A stretch of 64,000 bases of DNA, from assembly GCA_913777945.1 (NCBI GenBank), contig CAJYTY010000005.1:62001-126000 (forward strand), read 5' to 3'. Shown in pieces: positions 35,583-44,348 of the stretch. The notes below the pieces were generated by a model, which worked only from the letters and a program-made list of their open reading frames with translations, was not told where the DNA came from and ran no database searches. Position 1 is the stretch's first letter, and every line of letters starts with the position of its first letter. A program made the translations under genes and the position numbers. This DNA is from an uncultured Acinetobacter sp. GTDB taxonomy: Bacteria; Pseudomonadota; Gammaproteobacteria; Pseudomonadales; Moraxellaceae.

Positions 35583-37436
35583 ATGAACATGAAAATGTCT
35601 GTTCAGGGTGGGTACCTTAGCCAATTAATGCGCTACTTTTTGGCTACTTTATTGTTGTTATGTACGTCTTTGGTTTACGCTCAAGACAATCTATCAGCAC
35701 CGTTACTGACTCCTGAACAGGCATTTGCATTTTCAGTTGAATCGACCAAAACCAATCAAGCGCGGTTACACTGGACCATTCAGCCCAATTATTATCTCTA
35801 TCAACACAAATTTGAGGTTCAACAAGGCAATCAACCTGTTACGTTGAAATTACCCAAAGCAGTTGAACAGTACGATGAAAACTATGGTCATAGCCAAGTT
35901 TATTATCAGCAAGCAGAGTTTGAGATTAGCACTCAAGCATCTCAACATTATCGTGTTACATGGCAGGGTTGTGCCAAAGACCGTATTTGCTATCCACCTC
36001 AAAATATTGAATTTCAAACCGATGCTGATGGGTTGGTTAGTGTCGAAAATGTCAGTTCTAATTCACAAAAACGTTTTTTAGATGTTGCTCGTTCTGCGAA
36101 TAGCTTAAATGCTCAGACTGCAGAGACGGATGAATTTACAACTGAAAAATCTAATGATGTAAAGCTGAATAATTCAGCCAATATGGCACAAGACCAACAG
36201 TGGTCAAGCACATTGGCACAGCACTCTCTTGCTTATAGCTTGTTATTATTTCTAGGTTTAGGAATTTTATTGGCATTCACGCCGTGTTCTTTACCAATGT
36301 TGCCGATTTTGACCTCATTGATTGTTCGTGAACATAAAGGCGTTAAAGCATGGACGATTGCGCTTACTTTTGTATTTAGTATGGCAATGGTCTATGCCGT
36401 ATTGGGTTTAATCGCCTCTGTGGCAGGGCTAAATTTCCAACGATGGTTACAACAACCTGCGACATTAGTTGCATTTAGTCTATTGTTCGTAGTATTCGCT
36501 TTAAATCTGTTTGGTTTATTTGAATTGAAACTGCCACAGAAATGGGTGAATCGCCTCGACCAAATGCAGTCCGTGCAACAAGGTGGAACTTTGCTTGGTG
36601 CGAGTATCATGGGCATGATCTCCGCATTGTTAGTCGGTCCGTGTATGACAGCACCTCTAGCGGGTACATTACTCTTTATTTCACAAACGCAAAATCAATG
36701 GCAAGGTGCTTTACTATTATTCACCTTGGGATTTGGTATGGGTATTCCATTACTGCTTGCCAGTGTTCTAGGTGCAAAGGCACTACCGAAAGCAGGGGAA
36801 TGGATGCATCAAATTAAGGTTATTTTTGCCTTTTTGATGTTGGCTTTAAGTATTTATTTTATCCGTCCGTTGTTGCCTGAATTGGCAATTCAAATACTTA
36901 GTCTTGTATTGGGCATGGCATTTATTGGTTTCGCGATATATCGTCTGTTTGTGAAGAAAGGGCAATTACAGTGGTTATATGCATTGTTGCTGATGATCTC
37001 AGTTCCGTTTTTAGCTTTTAACCAATATCAACATATTCAAAATTTAAGCGCAGTTCAGGCAGATAAATTAGCAGAGTGGCATGTCGCAACAACCGCTGCT
37101 GAGTTTGAGCGGATTCTAGCTAACTCGCCAAAAGATCAAGCCATTGTGATTGATGTGTATGCAGATTGGTGTGTGGCTTGTCAGCCGATTGAGCATCGTG
37201 TATTAAAAGATGCGGAAGTTCAACAGGCATTATCTCACTATTATTTGATTAAACTTGATTTAAGTCATTATGATGCGTCGCATCAGGCCTTATTAAATCA
37301 ATGGGACATTTTAGGACCCCCAACCTATTTATTTTTAGATCAAAAACAACAAGAAGTACGTTCACTGCGTTTAACTGGTGCTTTTCAAAAATCAGAATTA
37401 TTACAACAACTCATCTTGCTGAAAGGGAAATTATAA
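35583..37436 (+). CDS. dsbD: Thiol:disulfide interchange protein DsbD
   Basis: Cytoplasmic-membrane reductant exporter with all three domains: an N-terminal periplasmic alpha domain (cysteines in GCAKDRICYPP), an eight-helix beta domain (cysteines in FTPCSLPM and VGPCMTAP), and a C-terminal thioredoxin-like gamma domain with DWCVACQP. It passes electrons from thioredoxin to periplasmic DsbC/DsbG-type proteins. The signal sequence RYFLATLLLLCTSLVYA ends near residue 33 from the start used here. ATG 35583 follows GGAAGAG; ATG 35541 would make a very long leader and ATG 35628 is also possible. GST starts 2 bases after the stop. Confidence 0.9.
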   Translation: MNMKMSVQGGYLSQLMRYFLATLLLLCTSLVYAQDNLSAPLLTPEQAFAFSVESTKTNQARLHWTIQPNYYLYQHKFEVQQGNQPVTLKLPKAVEQYDENYGHSQVYYQQAEFEISTQASQHYRVTWQGCAKDRICYPPQNIEFQTDADGLVSVENVSSNSQKRFLDVARSANSLNAQTAETDEFTTEKSNDVKLNNSANMAQDQQWSSTLAQHSLAYSLLLFLGLGILLAFTPCSLPMLPILTSLIVREHKGVKAWTIALTFVFSMAMVYAVLGLIASVAGLNFQRWLQQPATLVAFSLLFVVFALNLFGLFELKLPQKWVNRLDQMQSVQQGGTLLGASIMGMISALLVGPCMTAPLAGTLLFISQTQNQWQGALLLFTLGFGMGIPLLLASVLGAKALPKAGEWMHQIKVIFAFLMLALSIYFIRPLLPELAIQILSLVLGMAFIGFAIYRLFVKKGQLQWLYALLLMISVPFLAFNQYQHIQNLSAVQADKLAEWHVATTAAEFERILANSPKDQAIVIDVYADWCVACQPIEHRVLKDAEVQQALSHYYLIKLDLSHYDASHQALLNQWDILGPPTYLFLDQKQQEVRSLRLTGAFQKSELLQQLILLKGKL

Positions 37437-37438
37437 TT

Positions 37439-38134
37439 ATGTATCAATTGTTTATTGGCAATAAAAATTATTCAACTTGGTCGATGCGACCGTGGATTTT
37501 ATTAAAACAACTTGGCATTCCATTTCAGGAGCATTTAATTCAATTTGATAGTTTTGAACCTAATAGCCAATTTAAAACTGAGATTTTAAAATTGAATTCA
37601 ACGGGCAAAGTCCCAACACTCATGCATGATGATTTGATTATTTGGGATAGTCTGGCGATTTGTGAATATATTGCTGAACAAAATCCAGACAAGAAGATAT
37701 TGCCTCAAGATAGAAAGCAACGAGCCAGAGCACGATGCATCAGTGCAGAAATGCACAGTAGTTTTCAAAGTTTACGTAATTTGTGTCCAATGAATGTTGA
37801 GGCCGATTTTTCCCATATTGGAAAACAGCTTTGGGCTGATCATGGGCAACTAAGGAATGACGTGGCTCGAATTGATCAAATTTGGTCAGAGAGACCAAGT
37901 GAAGAGCAGTTTTTATGTGGTGAGTTTAGTCTAGCCGATGCATTTTATGCGCCTGTGGCTATGCGTTTTGAATGTTATAAATTACCCATCTCTGCTTCTA
38001 GCCAAAGTTATATGCACAAGATATTGTCTTTAGCATCAGTTCAAGAGTGGATTGCAGAAGCTAAACAAGAACAGATGTTTGTACCCTTTGATGAGCCTTA
38101 TCGTAATCATCGTGAAGAATATTTAAAAGACTAA
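37439..38134 (+). CDS. Glutathione S-transferase family protein
   Basis: 231 residues. The N-terminal thioredoxin-fold part (YQLFIGNKNYSTWSMRPWILLKQ) has the likely glutathione-activating Ser/Thr in NYSTWS and the ESxxI-like DSLAICEYIAE motif. The helical C-terminal domain runs from about 95 to 231. It resembles the YfcF/zeta-like group; substrate unknown. ATG 37439 has AAAGGG upstream and lies 2 bases after dsbD, so the two are co-transcribed. Confidence 0.87.
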   Translation: MYQLFIGNKNYSTWSMRPWILLKQLGIPFQEHLIQFDSFEPNSQFKTEILKLNSTGKVPTLMHDDLIIWDSLAICEYIAEQNPDKKILPQDRKQRARARCISAEMHSSFQSLRNLCPMNVEADFSHIGKQLWADHGQLRNDVARIDQIWSERPSEEQFLCGEFSLADAFYAPVAMRFECYKLPISASSQSYMHKILSLASVQEWIAEAKQEQMFVPFDEPYRNHREEYLKD

Positions 38135-38145
38135 ACAACAGATCA

Positions 38146-38175
38146 AAAATAAAGGCATCTTTGGATGCCTTTATT
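38146..38175. terminator. Intrinsic terminator
   Basis: AATAAAGGCATC/GATGCCTTTATT stem with a TTTG loop. It lies between the convergent GST and diguanylate cyclase genes. Confidence 0.85.
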
Positions 38176-38181
38176 TTGGGA

Positions 38182-39375
38182 TTAATTTAAGAAAAGTTCA
38201 GTAAAAATTTTGACTTGATTTCGACCAGATGCTTTTACCGCATACAATGCTTGATCTGCCTGACTAATAATTAAGTGAGGTTCATCGGCACTGAGTGTGC
38301 TACTGATTCCAAAACTGGCACTGATAGAAAACTCTTGATGATCTTCTGAGGTAAATTTTAACTCACCAATCGCTAAGCGACAGCGCTCCGCCACATTTTG
38401 TGCTTGTGCAGGCGTAGTATTGGGCAATAATAAAATAAATTCCTCGCCCCCAAAGCGCCCAATCATATCTCGGTCACGTAAATTATTCGCCAAACATTTT
38501 GCAACATTGACCAATACTTGATCCCCAACGCTATGCCCAAAATGATCGTTAATATTTTTAAAATGATCTAAATCGAGTAATACAATCGAGTACAGTTGAT
38601 TTGGTTGCTGATGTAAGCGCTCTAAATGATTGCTAATACTGCGACGATTCATCACATTGGTGAGTGGATCTAAACGACTAAGTACTTGAATAGCCGTTTC
38701 TCGAATTCGCCATTGTTTGAGCAGACTTTCAAATAGCAGCAAACAAGCAATTAAAATTGGCAATAAGAAGAAAAACATACTGCCAACCCAAAAAGGATGC
38801 ATTTGAGCTTGGTTCAGGACTTCTAGTTTAAATATCGGTGCATATTGTAGGACACCATACATACTTAAAAAGTTGCAAAACAGCAGTGCGATTGTTGCTG
38901 GCACTAGCGCACAATAAATCATTTTACGATCAAACAGAACGAGACCTACTCCCACAACACTGACATACGCAACCATAGTTGCAGGACTAAAACTCCCAAT
39001 CAGATAGCCTGTATGACAGAGTAAAACAGTAAAGACCTGTACGCTTAAAATCGGAATGATGTCTTGTACCCAAGATTTATCTTTATAAATAAAGCAAGGC
39101 ACAATCAAACTTAAAAAGACAAAAAGCATGATTACATTGGTCCAAAGTTTAGATCGAACCAACGGTAAATTTACCCATTGCCATGTAAATGGATTGAGCA
39201 GGACAAAACTGTCCCAAATAATTCCAAACAGACTCATAAGTGAGGCTAAGATTAGCAACAAAATACATTTCTTTAACATGTTCCAATTAATTAATGGTTC
39301 ATGTTCCCAGAACTGCGAGAAATTCCATTTTTCTCTGTCAACTAACCTCTTAAAATGAATCTTCATCATTGGCAT
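38182..39375 (-). CDS. Membrane-bound diguanylate cyclase
   Basis: 397 residues. About six membrane helices (35-215) are followed by a GGDEF domain (about 235-395). The active-site signature is GGEEF (309-313), and the allosteric inhibition site R300-D-R-D303 lies exactly five residues before it, so the enzyme should make c-di-GMP and be product-inhibited. There is no periplasmic sensor domain; the membrane part may be the sensor. No EAL partner nearby. Confidence 0.88.
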   Translation of the reverse strand: MPMMKIHFKRLVDREKWNFSQFWEHEPLINWNMLKKCILLLILASLMSLFGIIWDSFVLLNPFTWQWVNLPLVRSKLWTNVIMLFVFLSLIVPCFIYKDKSWVQDIIPILSVQVFTVLLCHTGYLIGSFSPATMVAYVSVVGVGLVLFDRKMIYCALVPATIALLFCNFLSMYGVLQYAPIFKLEVLNQAQMHPFWVGSMFFFLLPILIACLLLFESLLKQWRIRETAIQVLSRLDPLTNVMNRRSISNHLERLHQQPNQLYSIVLLDLDHFKNINDHFGHSVGDQVLVNVAKCLANNLRDRDMIGRFGGEEFILLLPNTTPAQAQNVAERCRLAIGELKFTSEDHQEFSISASFGISSTLSADEPHLIISQADQALYAVKASGRNQVKIFTELFLN

Positions 39376-39606
39376 GCTTCCTTATATGCAATGAGATTCC
39401 TAAGAAACGTTATTAGTGTAAATTCGTCATCAAAAACATTATTAAACGATTATTAAAATAACAATAGCACCTTTAGAATGAGAAGGAAGTCTAGCTATGT
39501 GCTTTTTAATGTAAATTAGGAGAGGAAAAATTCTTTGAAAAAGGAAGCTTAATCTAAATATTCGATCAGTTTGTTCTTATAATGACAAAAAGGAATTAAG
39601 AATGAC

Positions 39607-39630
39607 AATGGTCAGACATAGCTGACCATT
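39607..39630. terminator. Hairpin after alpha/beta hydrolase gene
   Basis: AATGGTCAG/CTGACCATT around ACATAG, just past the hydrolase stop. It has no good U-tract on the minus strand, so it is a weak terminator. The rest of the 39376-39655 gap shows no gene. Confidence 0.4.
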
Positions 39631-39655
39631 TTCTGCACAATCATCAAATTATGTT

Positions 39656-40567
39656 TTAATCACGATCAATTGCATGAGCAAAATCAGCAATGTCTGCTAA
39701 AGCTTGCTTGGCTTCTGGAAACCAAGCATTAAACATTTGGAAGTTATGCCACATGCCTGTGTAAAGTTTAAAGTGTACTTTGACTCCAGCTTTTTCAGCT
39801 TTTTCTCTAAAGCGTTTTGAATCATCCAGTAAAATTTCTTTTGAGCCGACTTGCACCAGTGTTGGCGGTAAGCCTTTAAGATCATCAAATAGAGGTGAAA
39901 CACGCGGATCATCCGCTTGAATACCATCTTTTAAGTAATGATTAATTCCTGCTTGTAAGGCTTCAATAGAGAGCAGGGCATCATGTTTTTGATTAAAGCG
40001 TAATGATTCACTGGTGAGGGTCAGGTCTAAATAGGGTGACATTAAAATTAAACCGCTTGGCATGAGGTCAGGTTGTGCTTTTAATCGTAAGCACAATGCC
40101 AACGCAAGATTGGCACCACAAGAATCACCCGAAATAATAATATCTTTGGGTTGGATACCTTGTACCAATAGTGCTTGATAAACATCAAAAATCGCATCAA
40201 TTGCTTCAGGGAAAGCATGTTCAGGGGCTAAAGGATAATCCACATGAACCACTTGCATTTGCGTGCGCGCAGCAATATCAGTCATGAGGGCCCGATGAGT
40301 ATTTAAACTCCCCAAGAAAAAAGCGCCGCCATGAATATGAAAAATAAGTTGTGTGGCAGAAGCTTGTGCTTTGATTTCTTCACCACGCACGCCTGCTAAG
40401 CGCAATGGTCGAATTTGTACTGTTGGATTTTGGGGGAATAGACGACAAAGTTGGTCTAATAAAGGTCGCAAAGCATTCGGGGCTAAATTAAACTGACTCG
40501 GCGTACGAATGGTCGCTTTTAGTAATGATTCAGTAAAATAATATTTCCAAACAGTACCAAATTTCAT
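39656..40567 (-). CDS. Alpha/beta hydrolase, hormone-sensitive-lipase family
   Basis: 303 residues. Oxyanion-hole motif HGGA (79-82), nucleophile elbow GDSCG with S149, DYPLAPEHAFP between them, and the later Asp (DDPRVSP) and His (WHNFQMF) complete the triad. This is the bacterial HSL/lipase group IV signature. It probably hydrolyses short-chain esters in the cytosol; substrate unknown. Confidence 0.87.
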   Translation of the reverse strand: MKFGTVWKYYFTESLLKATIRTPSQFNLAPNALRPLLDQLCRLFPQNPTVQIRPLRLAGVRGEEIKAQASATQLIFHIHGGAFFLGSLNTHRALMTDIAARTQMQVVHVDYPLAPEHAFPEAIDAIFDVYQALLVQGIQPKDIIISGDSCGANLALALCLRLKAQPDLMPSGLILMSPYLDLTLTSESLRFNQKHDALLSIEALQAGINHYLKDGIQADDPRVSPLFDDLKGLPPTLVQVGSKEILLDDSKRFREKAEKAGVKVHFKLYTGMWHNFQMFNAWFPEAKQALADIADFAHAIDRD

Positions 40568-40754
40568 AATTTTTCCATATTGTTAGGTCAGTATATAACT
40601 AAGAGAGTTTTGACTCGTGTGCCTTGCGCTGTAATTACAGCAATGTTTTGTTGTTGCTCAGGCTATACCCAATAGTCATAATCAAGAATTGCAATATTGA
40701 TAGAAATTCTCAATACTCTTAGTCTTGAAAAGACCCCTTAAGGATATTACAAAA

Positions 40755-41192
40755 ATGAAGAAAATTGCTTTAGCATTTGGATTGCTCGGTTTAACAACTT
40801 TTGCCAATGCTGCAGATGCATTAAATGGCTCAGTATGGCAAACCATTGATGATGAAACAAAACAGCCAAAAGCGATCGTGAAATTTACGGAGCTGAAGGA
40901 TGGCACGCTTACAGCATCTATTCAAAAATATTTAGTTCCAGGCCAAGAGAATGCATGTTCAAAATGCGAAGGAACATTTCATAACAAGACATTAAAAGGG
41001 GTAACGATTGTTCATAGCCTTAAAAATGTTGGTGGCGTAAATTATGATGGTGGTTCGATTATCGATCCTAAGAATGGCAAAACTTATAAATTGAAAGCTG
41101 AGATCATCGAAGGTGGTAAAAAGCTTAAATTACGCGGTTATATTGGTGTAGCGGCGCTTGGTCGTAACCAAACTTGGATTCGTGCAAACTAA
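40755..41192 (+). CDS. DUF2147 secreted protein (second paralogue)
   Basis: 145 residues with a signal peptide (MKKIALAFGLLGLTTFANA) and a DUF2147 domain ending NQTWIRAN. A CSKC pair sits near residue 67. Related to the 6291-6755 gene. ATG 40755 has AAGGATA upstream and gives a clean signal peptide; an in-frame upstream ATG (40725) would add an unlikely charged leader. Confidence 0.82.
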   Translation: MKKIALAFGLLGLTTFANAADALNGSVWQTIDDETKQPKAIVKFTELKDGTLTASIQKYLVPGQENACSKCEGTFHNKTLKGVTIVHSLKNVGGVNYDGGSIIDPKNGKTYKLKAEIIEGGKKLKLRGYIGVAALGRNQTWIRAN

Positions 41193-41207
41193 TCACATTT
41201 TAAGCGT

Positions 41208-41239
41208 AAAAAAACCGAGTCTCATGCCTCGGTTTTTTT
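41208..41239. terminator. Intrinsic terminator
   Basis: AAAACCGAG/CTCGGTTTT stem around TCTCATGC with A and T runs. It lies between convergent genes. Confidence 0.86.
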
Positions 41240-41258
41240 ATTTCTATTAGTGGGTCAC

Positions 41259-41609
41259 TTACGCTGATAAAGCTTGATAAGTCGCTTCATCAAAGCCAAT
41301 TACAAAGTCTTCAGGCGTTTGTAAAACGGGACGTTTAATCAAACTCGGCTGAGCAATTAAAGTTTCAATCAAATTTTCCTGATTACTGGTTGCATGTGCC
41401 TGCTCTGCTTCGGTTAATTTACGCCAAGTCGTACCTTTTTTATTTAGGACCTTATCTGCGCCAATCTCTTTTAGCCAAATTGCTAAAGTGTCGGCATCAA
41501 TCCCTTGTTTTTTATAATCATGAAACTCGTAAGAAATTCCTTTTGCTTGTAGTGCATCAAAAGCTTTTTTCATCGAATTACAATTTTTAATTCCATAAAT
41601 TTTAAACAT
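41259..41609 (-). CDS. ArsC/Spx-family protein (YffB-like)
   Basis: 116 residues from ATG 41609 (MFKIYGIKNCNSMKKA, matching the YffB start; ATG 41621 adds four residues). Thioredoxin-like fold with a single N-terminal Cys in KNCNS, followed by FHDYKKQGID, NKKGTTWRKL and IKRPVLQ. The family resembles arsenate reductase, but YffB-type members lack the full ArsC resistance context and may be glutathione-dependent thiol reductases. No ars genes nearby. Confidence 0.8.
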   Translation of the reverse strand: MFKIYGIKNCNSMKKAFDALQAKGISYEFHDYKKQGIDADTLAIWLKEIGADKVLNKKGTTWRKLTEAEQAHATSNQENLIETLIAQPSLIKRPVLQTPEDFVIGFDEATYQALSA

Positions 41610-41798
41610 ACTGAAAACCATAACAACACAATGAAAGATATGCCTTAAAGCCTAACGTAAAAGACAGGGAATGTACCAGTTGAAAATTTTTATCAAGTTA
41701 ATCGATGTTATGTATTAAGCGTAGATTAAATGACTAAATCTTTCTTATTTTTTGAACAAAATTGCTAAATACAAAGGATAGGAAAAATATTTAATATC

Positions 41799-41957
41799 TG
41801 AAAAAGAGAAAACCCGCATCTAATCATCCTGATCATGCGGGTCTCATTTCAACGTCCAATGTCTCATCCTTGCAAATAAACTTAATCTAAGTTTATTTTG
41901 TCTTCCTACGGCGTCCTATCCCTTTTTGGTCATCCTGACCGCTTCCCTGTGCCGTGG
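41799..41957 (-). ncRNA. RsmY/CsrB-like regulatory RNA, third locus
   Basis: Minus-strand RNA of about 155 nt with eight GGA motifs, several of CsrA type: CAGGATG twice, AAGGATG and TAGGACG. Structures: GGTC[AGGAT]GACC (41928-41940) enclosed by ACGGC/GCCGT, a GGA-free 10-bp hairpin AAATAAACTT/AAGTTTATTT (41874-41898), and a terminator ACCCGCAT/ATGCGGGT (41812-41842) whose loop forms ATC[AGGAT]GAT, followed by TTTTCTCTTTTT. Not alignable to copies 1-2 but the same design. Predicted to titrate RsmA/CsrA. The gap 41610-42050 holds no protein gene. Confidence 0.7.
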
Positions 41958-41963
41958 TGCTAT

Positions 41964-42017
41964 AATGCCGTTACAGCTGGTAAATAAAAATACACAAAAA
42001 ACGACATGATATGTAAG
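41964..42017 (-). promoter_or_regulatory. Promoter of third Rsm-like RNA with half GacA box
   Basis: The minus strand has a perfect CTTACA half-site (42017-42012), but the distal half is not recognisable. It is 42-44 bases before an AT-rich -10 candidate (CATTATAG, about 41969-41962). This is close to the 44-base spacing seen at the other two loci. Confidence 0.45.
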
Positions 42018-42050
42018 CTAAAGAGGCGGTCAAAGTGAACAAGTGTTCAC

Positions 42051-42875
42051 TTATTCGTGTATTTTATAATCAATAATCACAGGTGCATGGTCACTAAACC
42101 ATTGTTCTTTATACACCCAAGCATTTGCAGTCCGTGCTTTCCAATCTGGAGAGCAGGCTTGATAGTCGATACGCCAACCGACATTTTTCGCACGTGCTTG
42201 CCCACGATTTGACCACCATGAATACAATTCGGCTTCTTTTCGTACCTCACGGAAGGTATCTACATAGCCAAGTTCATCATAAATATGATCGAGCCATGCG
42301 CGTTCATGTGGCAAGCAGCCTGATGATTTCTGATTGCCTGACCAGTTTTTAATATCAATACGCTTATGCACGATATTGTAGTCACCACATATGATGATCG
42401 ATTTATTTTCATCTCGCCATTGTTTGAGTATTTGGGCGTATTCTTGAAGAAATAAATCTTTACGTGCTTGTGCTTCTTCACCACTTGAACCTGATGGTAA
42501 GTATAACGAGGCAATATGAACAGGGTGTGACAGACCTAAATCGAATTCCGCCGTGATAAAACGTCCTTGCGAATCTGCTAATTCAAAGCCTAAGCCATTC
42601 TGAACAGAGACAAAAGGTAAGCGGCTATAAATGGCTGTGCCTGCATAGCCTGCACGTTCAGCAGGAAATAGATGCGTGTACCAACCTTCAGGTTTAAATT
42701 TATGCGTCCATTGTTCATGGGTAATGCGGCTTTCTTGCATACACACCACATCGGCATCGGACTGTTCTAACCACTCAAGCAGACCTTTGGTCACAGATGA
42801 ACGTAGACCATTTACGTTAATTGAAACCACTCGAAGAATTTTTACATCACTTGGATAGCTATCCTTTGGTATCAT
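42051..42875 (-). CDS. xthA: Exodeoxyribonuclease III
   Basis: 274 residues of the ExoIII/AP-endonuclease family. NVNGLRS near 22, the metal-binding Glu in MQESRI, GDYNIVH with the catalytic Asp, [21 protein letters not shown], and [10 protein letters not shown] with the terminal His. It repairs abasic sites and 3' blocked ends. I chose ATG 42875 (MIPKDS...); an upstream TTG would add six residues. It is divergent from pyrE, the usual Acinetobacter-type neighbour. Confidence 0.93.
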   Translation of the reverse strand: MIPKDSYPSDVKILRVVSINVNGLRSSVTKGLLEWLEQSDADVVCMQESRITHEQWTHKFKPEGWYTHLFPAERAGYAGTAIYSRLPFVSVQNGLGFELADSQGRFITAEFDLGLSHPVHIASLYLPSGSSGEEAQARKDLFLQEYAQILKQWRDENKSIIICGDYNIVHKRIDIKNWSGNQKSSGCLPHERAWLDHIYDELGYVDTFREVRKEAELYSWWSNRGQARAKNVGWRIDYQACSPDWKARTANAWVYKEQWFSDHAPVIIDYKIHE

Positions 42876-42916
42876 ACGTCTGTTTAACCTCAATTAAAGA
42901 ATTTGGAGCACCTTAT

Positions 42917-43567
42917 ATGACAACGCCTGTGTCATTTCATCCGCAAGCTTTTATCGAACTCGCATTATCACGTGGTGTGCTTAAATTTGGTGAGTTTACC
43001 TTAAAATCAGGTCGTGTCAGTCCTTATTTCTTTAACGCAGGTTTGCTCAATGATGGCGAAGCGTTGTCTTTATTAGCACAAGGTTATGCCGATAAATTGG
43101 TTCAGTGTGAAAACGTTGGTGTGATTTTCGGCCCTGCGTACAAAGGTATTCCTTTTGTTGCGGCGACCGCGGTGGCGTTGTCTCAAGTACATGGCAAGAG
43201 TGTTCCTTGGGGTTTTAACCGTAAAGAAGCCAAAGATCATGGTGAAGGTGGTGTGTTGGTTGGTGCATCTGTTGCAGGTCAAAAAGTGTGGATCATTGAT
43301 GATGTGATCACTGCGGGGACTGCGATTCGTGAAGTGGTGACCATCTTAAAAAATGCGGGTGCGACGATTGCAGGGGTGTTGGTTGCGCTAGACCGTCAAG
43401 AACGTGGTCAAGGTGAGCTTTCTGCGATTCAGGAAGTACAAAAAGAACTCGAAATCCCTGTGCATGCTTTAATCACGATGAAGGATTTGATGGATTATTT
43501 GGATACTAAAGGCGAAAAAGACGCTTTAGCCAATATGCAGGCTTATCGTGAAAAATATGGCATCTAA
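42917..43567 (+). CDS. pyrE: Orotate phosphoribosyltransferase
   Basis: 216 residues. It makes orotidine-5'-phosphate from orotate and PRPP. Signature PRPP loop [16 protein letters not shown] near 122-137, [16 protein letters not shown] near 28-43, and [17 protein letters not shown] (catalytic Lys/flexible loop). ATG 42917 follows GGAGCA and gives the standard length (E. coli 213). Confidence 0.96.
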   Translation: MTTPVSFHPQAFIELALSRGVLKFGEFTLKSGRVSPYFFNAGLLNDGEALSLLAQGYADKLVQCENVGVIFGPAYKGIPFVAATAVALSQVHGKSVPWGFNRKEAKDHGEGGVLVGASVAGQKVWIIDDVITAGTAIREVVTILKNAGATIAGVLVALDRQERGQGELSAIQEVQKELEIPVHALITMKDLMDYLDTKGEKDALANMQAYREKYGI

Positions 43568-43583
43568 ATTTTAAGCGTAAGAG

Positions 43584-43608
43584 AAAAGGAAGCGAAAGCT
43601 TCCTTTTT
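43584..43608 (+). terminator. Terminator of pyrE
   Basis: AAAAGGAAGC/GCTTCCTTTT stem with a stable GAAA tetraloop and T5. The remaining gap to 43796 shows no gene. Confidence 0.87.
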
Positions 43609-43796
43609 ATTGAGTTAAGCTAATTGATTATTGAAAATAATGATTAAGAAATAAGCGTGGAAAGCGAAAGATCACGAAAAAGCTGTTCCAGTTCGCTGAA
43701 CCCTAGAACGGCTTACTTTAAAGTATTGATGTTAAATAGAAAACTTTAAGCCTTTTTGTATAAGGCGTATTATGTTAATTTTAGAAATACTAAAAA

Positions 43797-44348
43797 CTAA
43801 ATTAAAGGTAAAAGTTCTTTGATATGAATTGTTCCAGGATTAGAAATAACTACTAAAGGTATTTCATAATCTCTATTTACTTCAGCATTTAGACCTTTCT
43901 TAGATGTCCCTTTTGAGACACTACCTCTTGCTTTACATACGACTCCTATAAACTTGTATTCTTCTATCAAATGTCTATTTAGCTTTAACAAGTCACATAA
44001 CCATTCACATAGATAGATCCCTGAAGTCACTTGTCTATAGGCTTTACTTCCAGCTTTTGTTGATTTTAGATCTAAAACAATAATGTAATTCTCATTCTCA
44101 TAATTAAGAATAATTATTCCATCACACACACTGACGATACCTTCTAAAGGTCCGTCAACAATAAATCCCCAAGGGTGGCGACCATTTTGGTCTAAAGAAA
44201 ACCCGAAACCCAGAGAACCACCAATTTTTAAAAATCTATTTGTTGAAGTTGAAGATTTTTCTTCAATTTCAAACATATTTCCAAATTTTTTAAGTCTATA
44301 TTTTTTTTCAATAATTTGTTCAAATGCTTGAGTTAACGTTACTGGCAT
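43797..44348 (-). CDS. Putative PD-(D/E)xK nuclease partner of ATPase
   Basis: 183 residues, no named family recognised. A beta-hairpin carries D76 (VCDGIIIL) and, 17 residues later, VLDLKST with D93 and K95, the spacing and hydrophobic context of a PD-(D/E)xK nuclease core. Q106 in YRQVTSGIYLCEW recalls the helix after this core in RecB/Cas4-like nucleases. Its ATG overlaps the ATPase TAA by one base (TAATG), so the proteins are made together. Nuclease activity is an inference from motif pattern. Confidence 0.6.
   Translation of the reverse strand: MPVTLTQAFEQIIEKKYRLKKFGNMFEIEEKSSTSTNRFLKIGGSLGFGFSLDQNGRHPWGFIVDGPLEGIVSVCDGIIILNYENENYIIVLDLKSTKAGSKAYRQVTSGIYLCEWLCDLLKLNRHLIEEYKFIGVVCKARGSVSKGTSKKGLNAEVNRDYEIPLVVISNPGTIHIKELLPLI

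Noticed and set aside
41812..41970. Plus-strand RNA or gene driven by the TATAAT at 41961-41966
   Set aside because: No -35 partner, no plus-strand U-tract after the hairpins, and the AGGA loops exist only on the minus strand.
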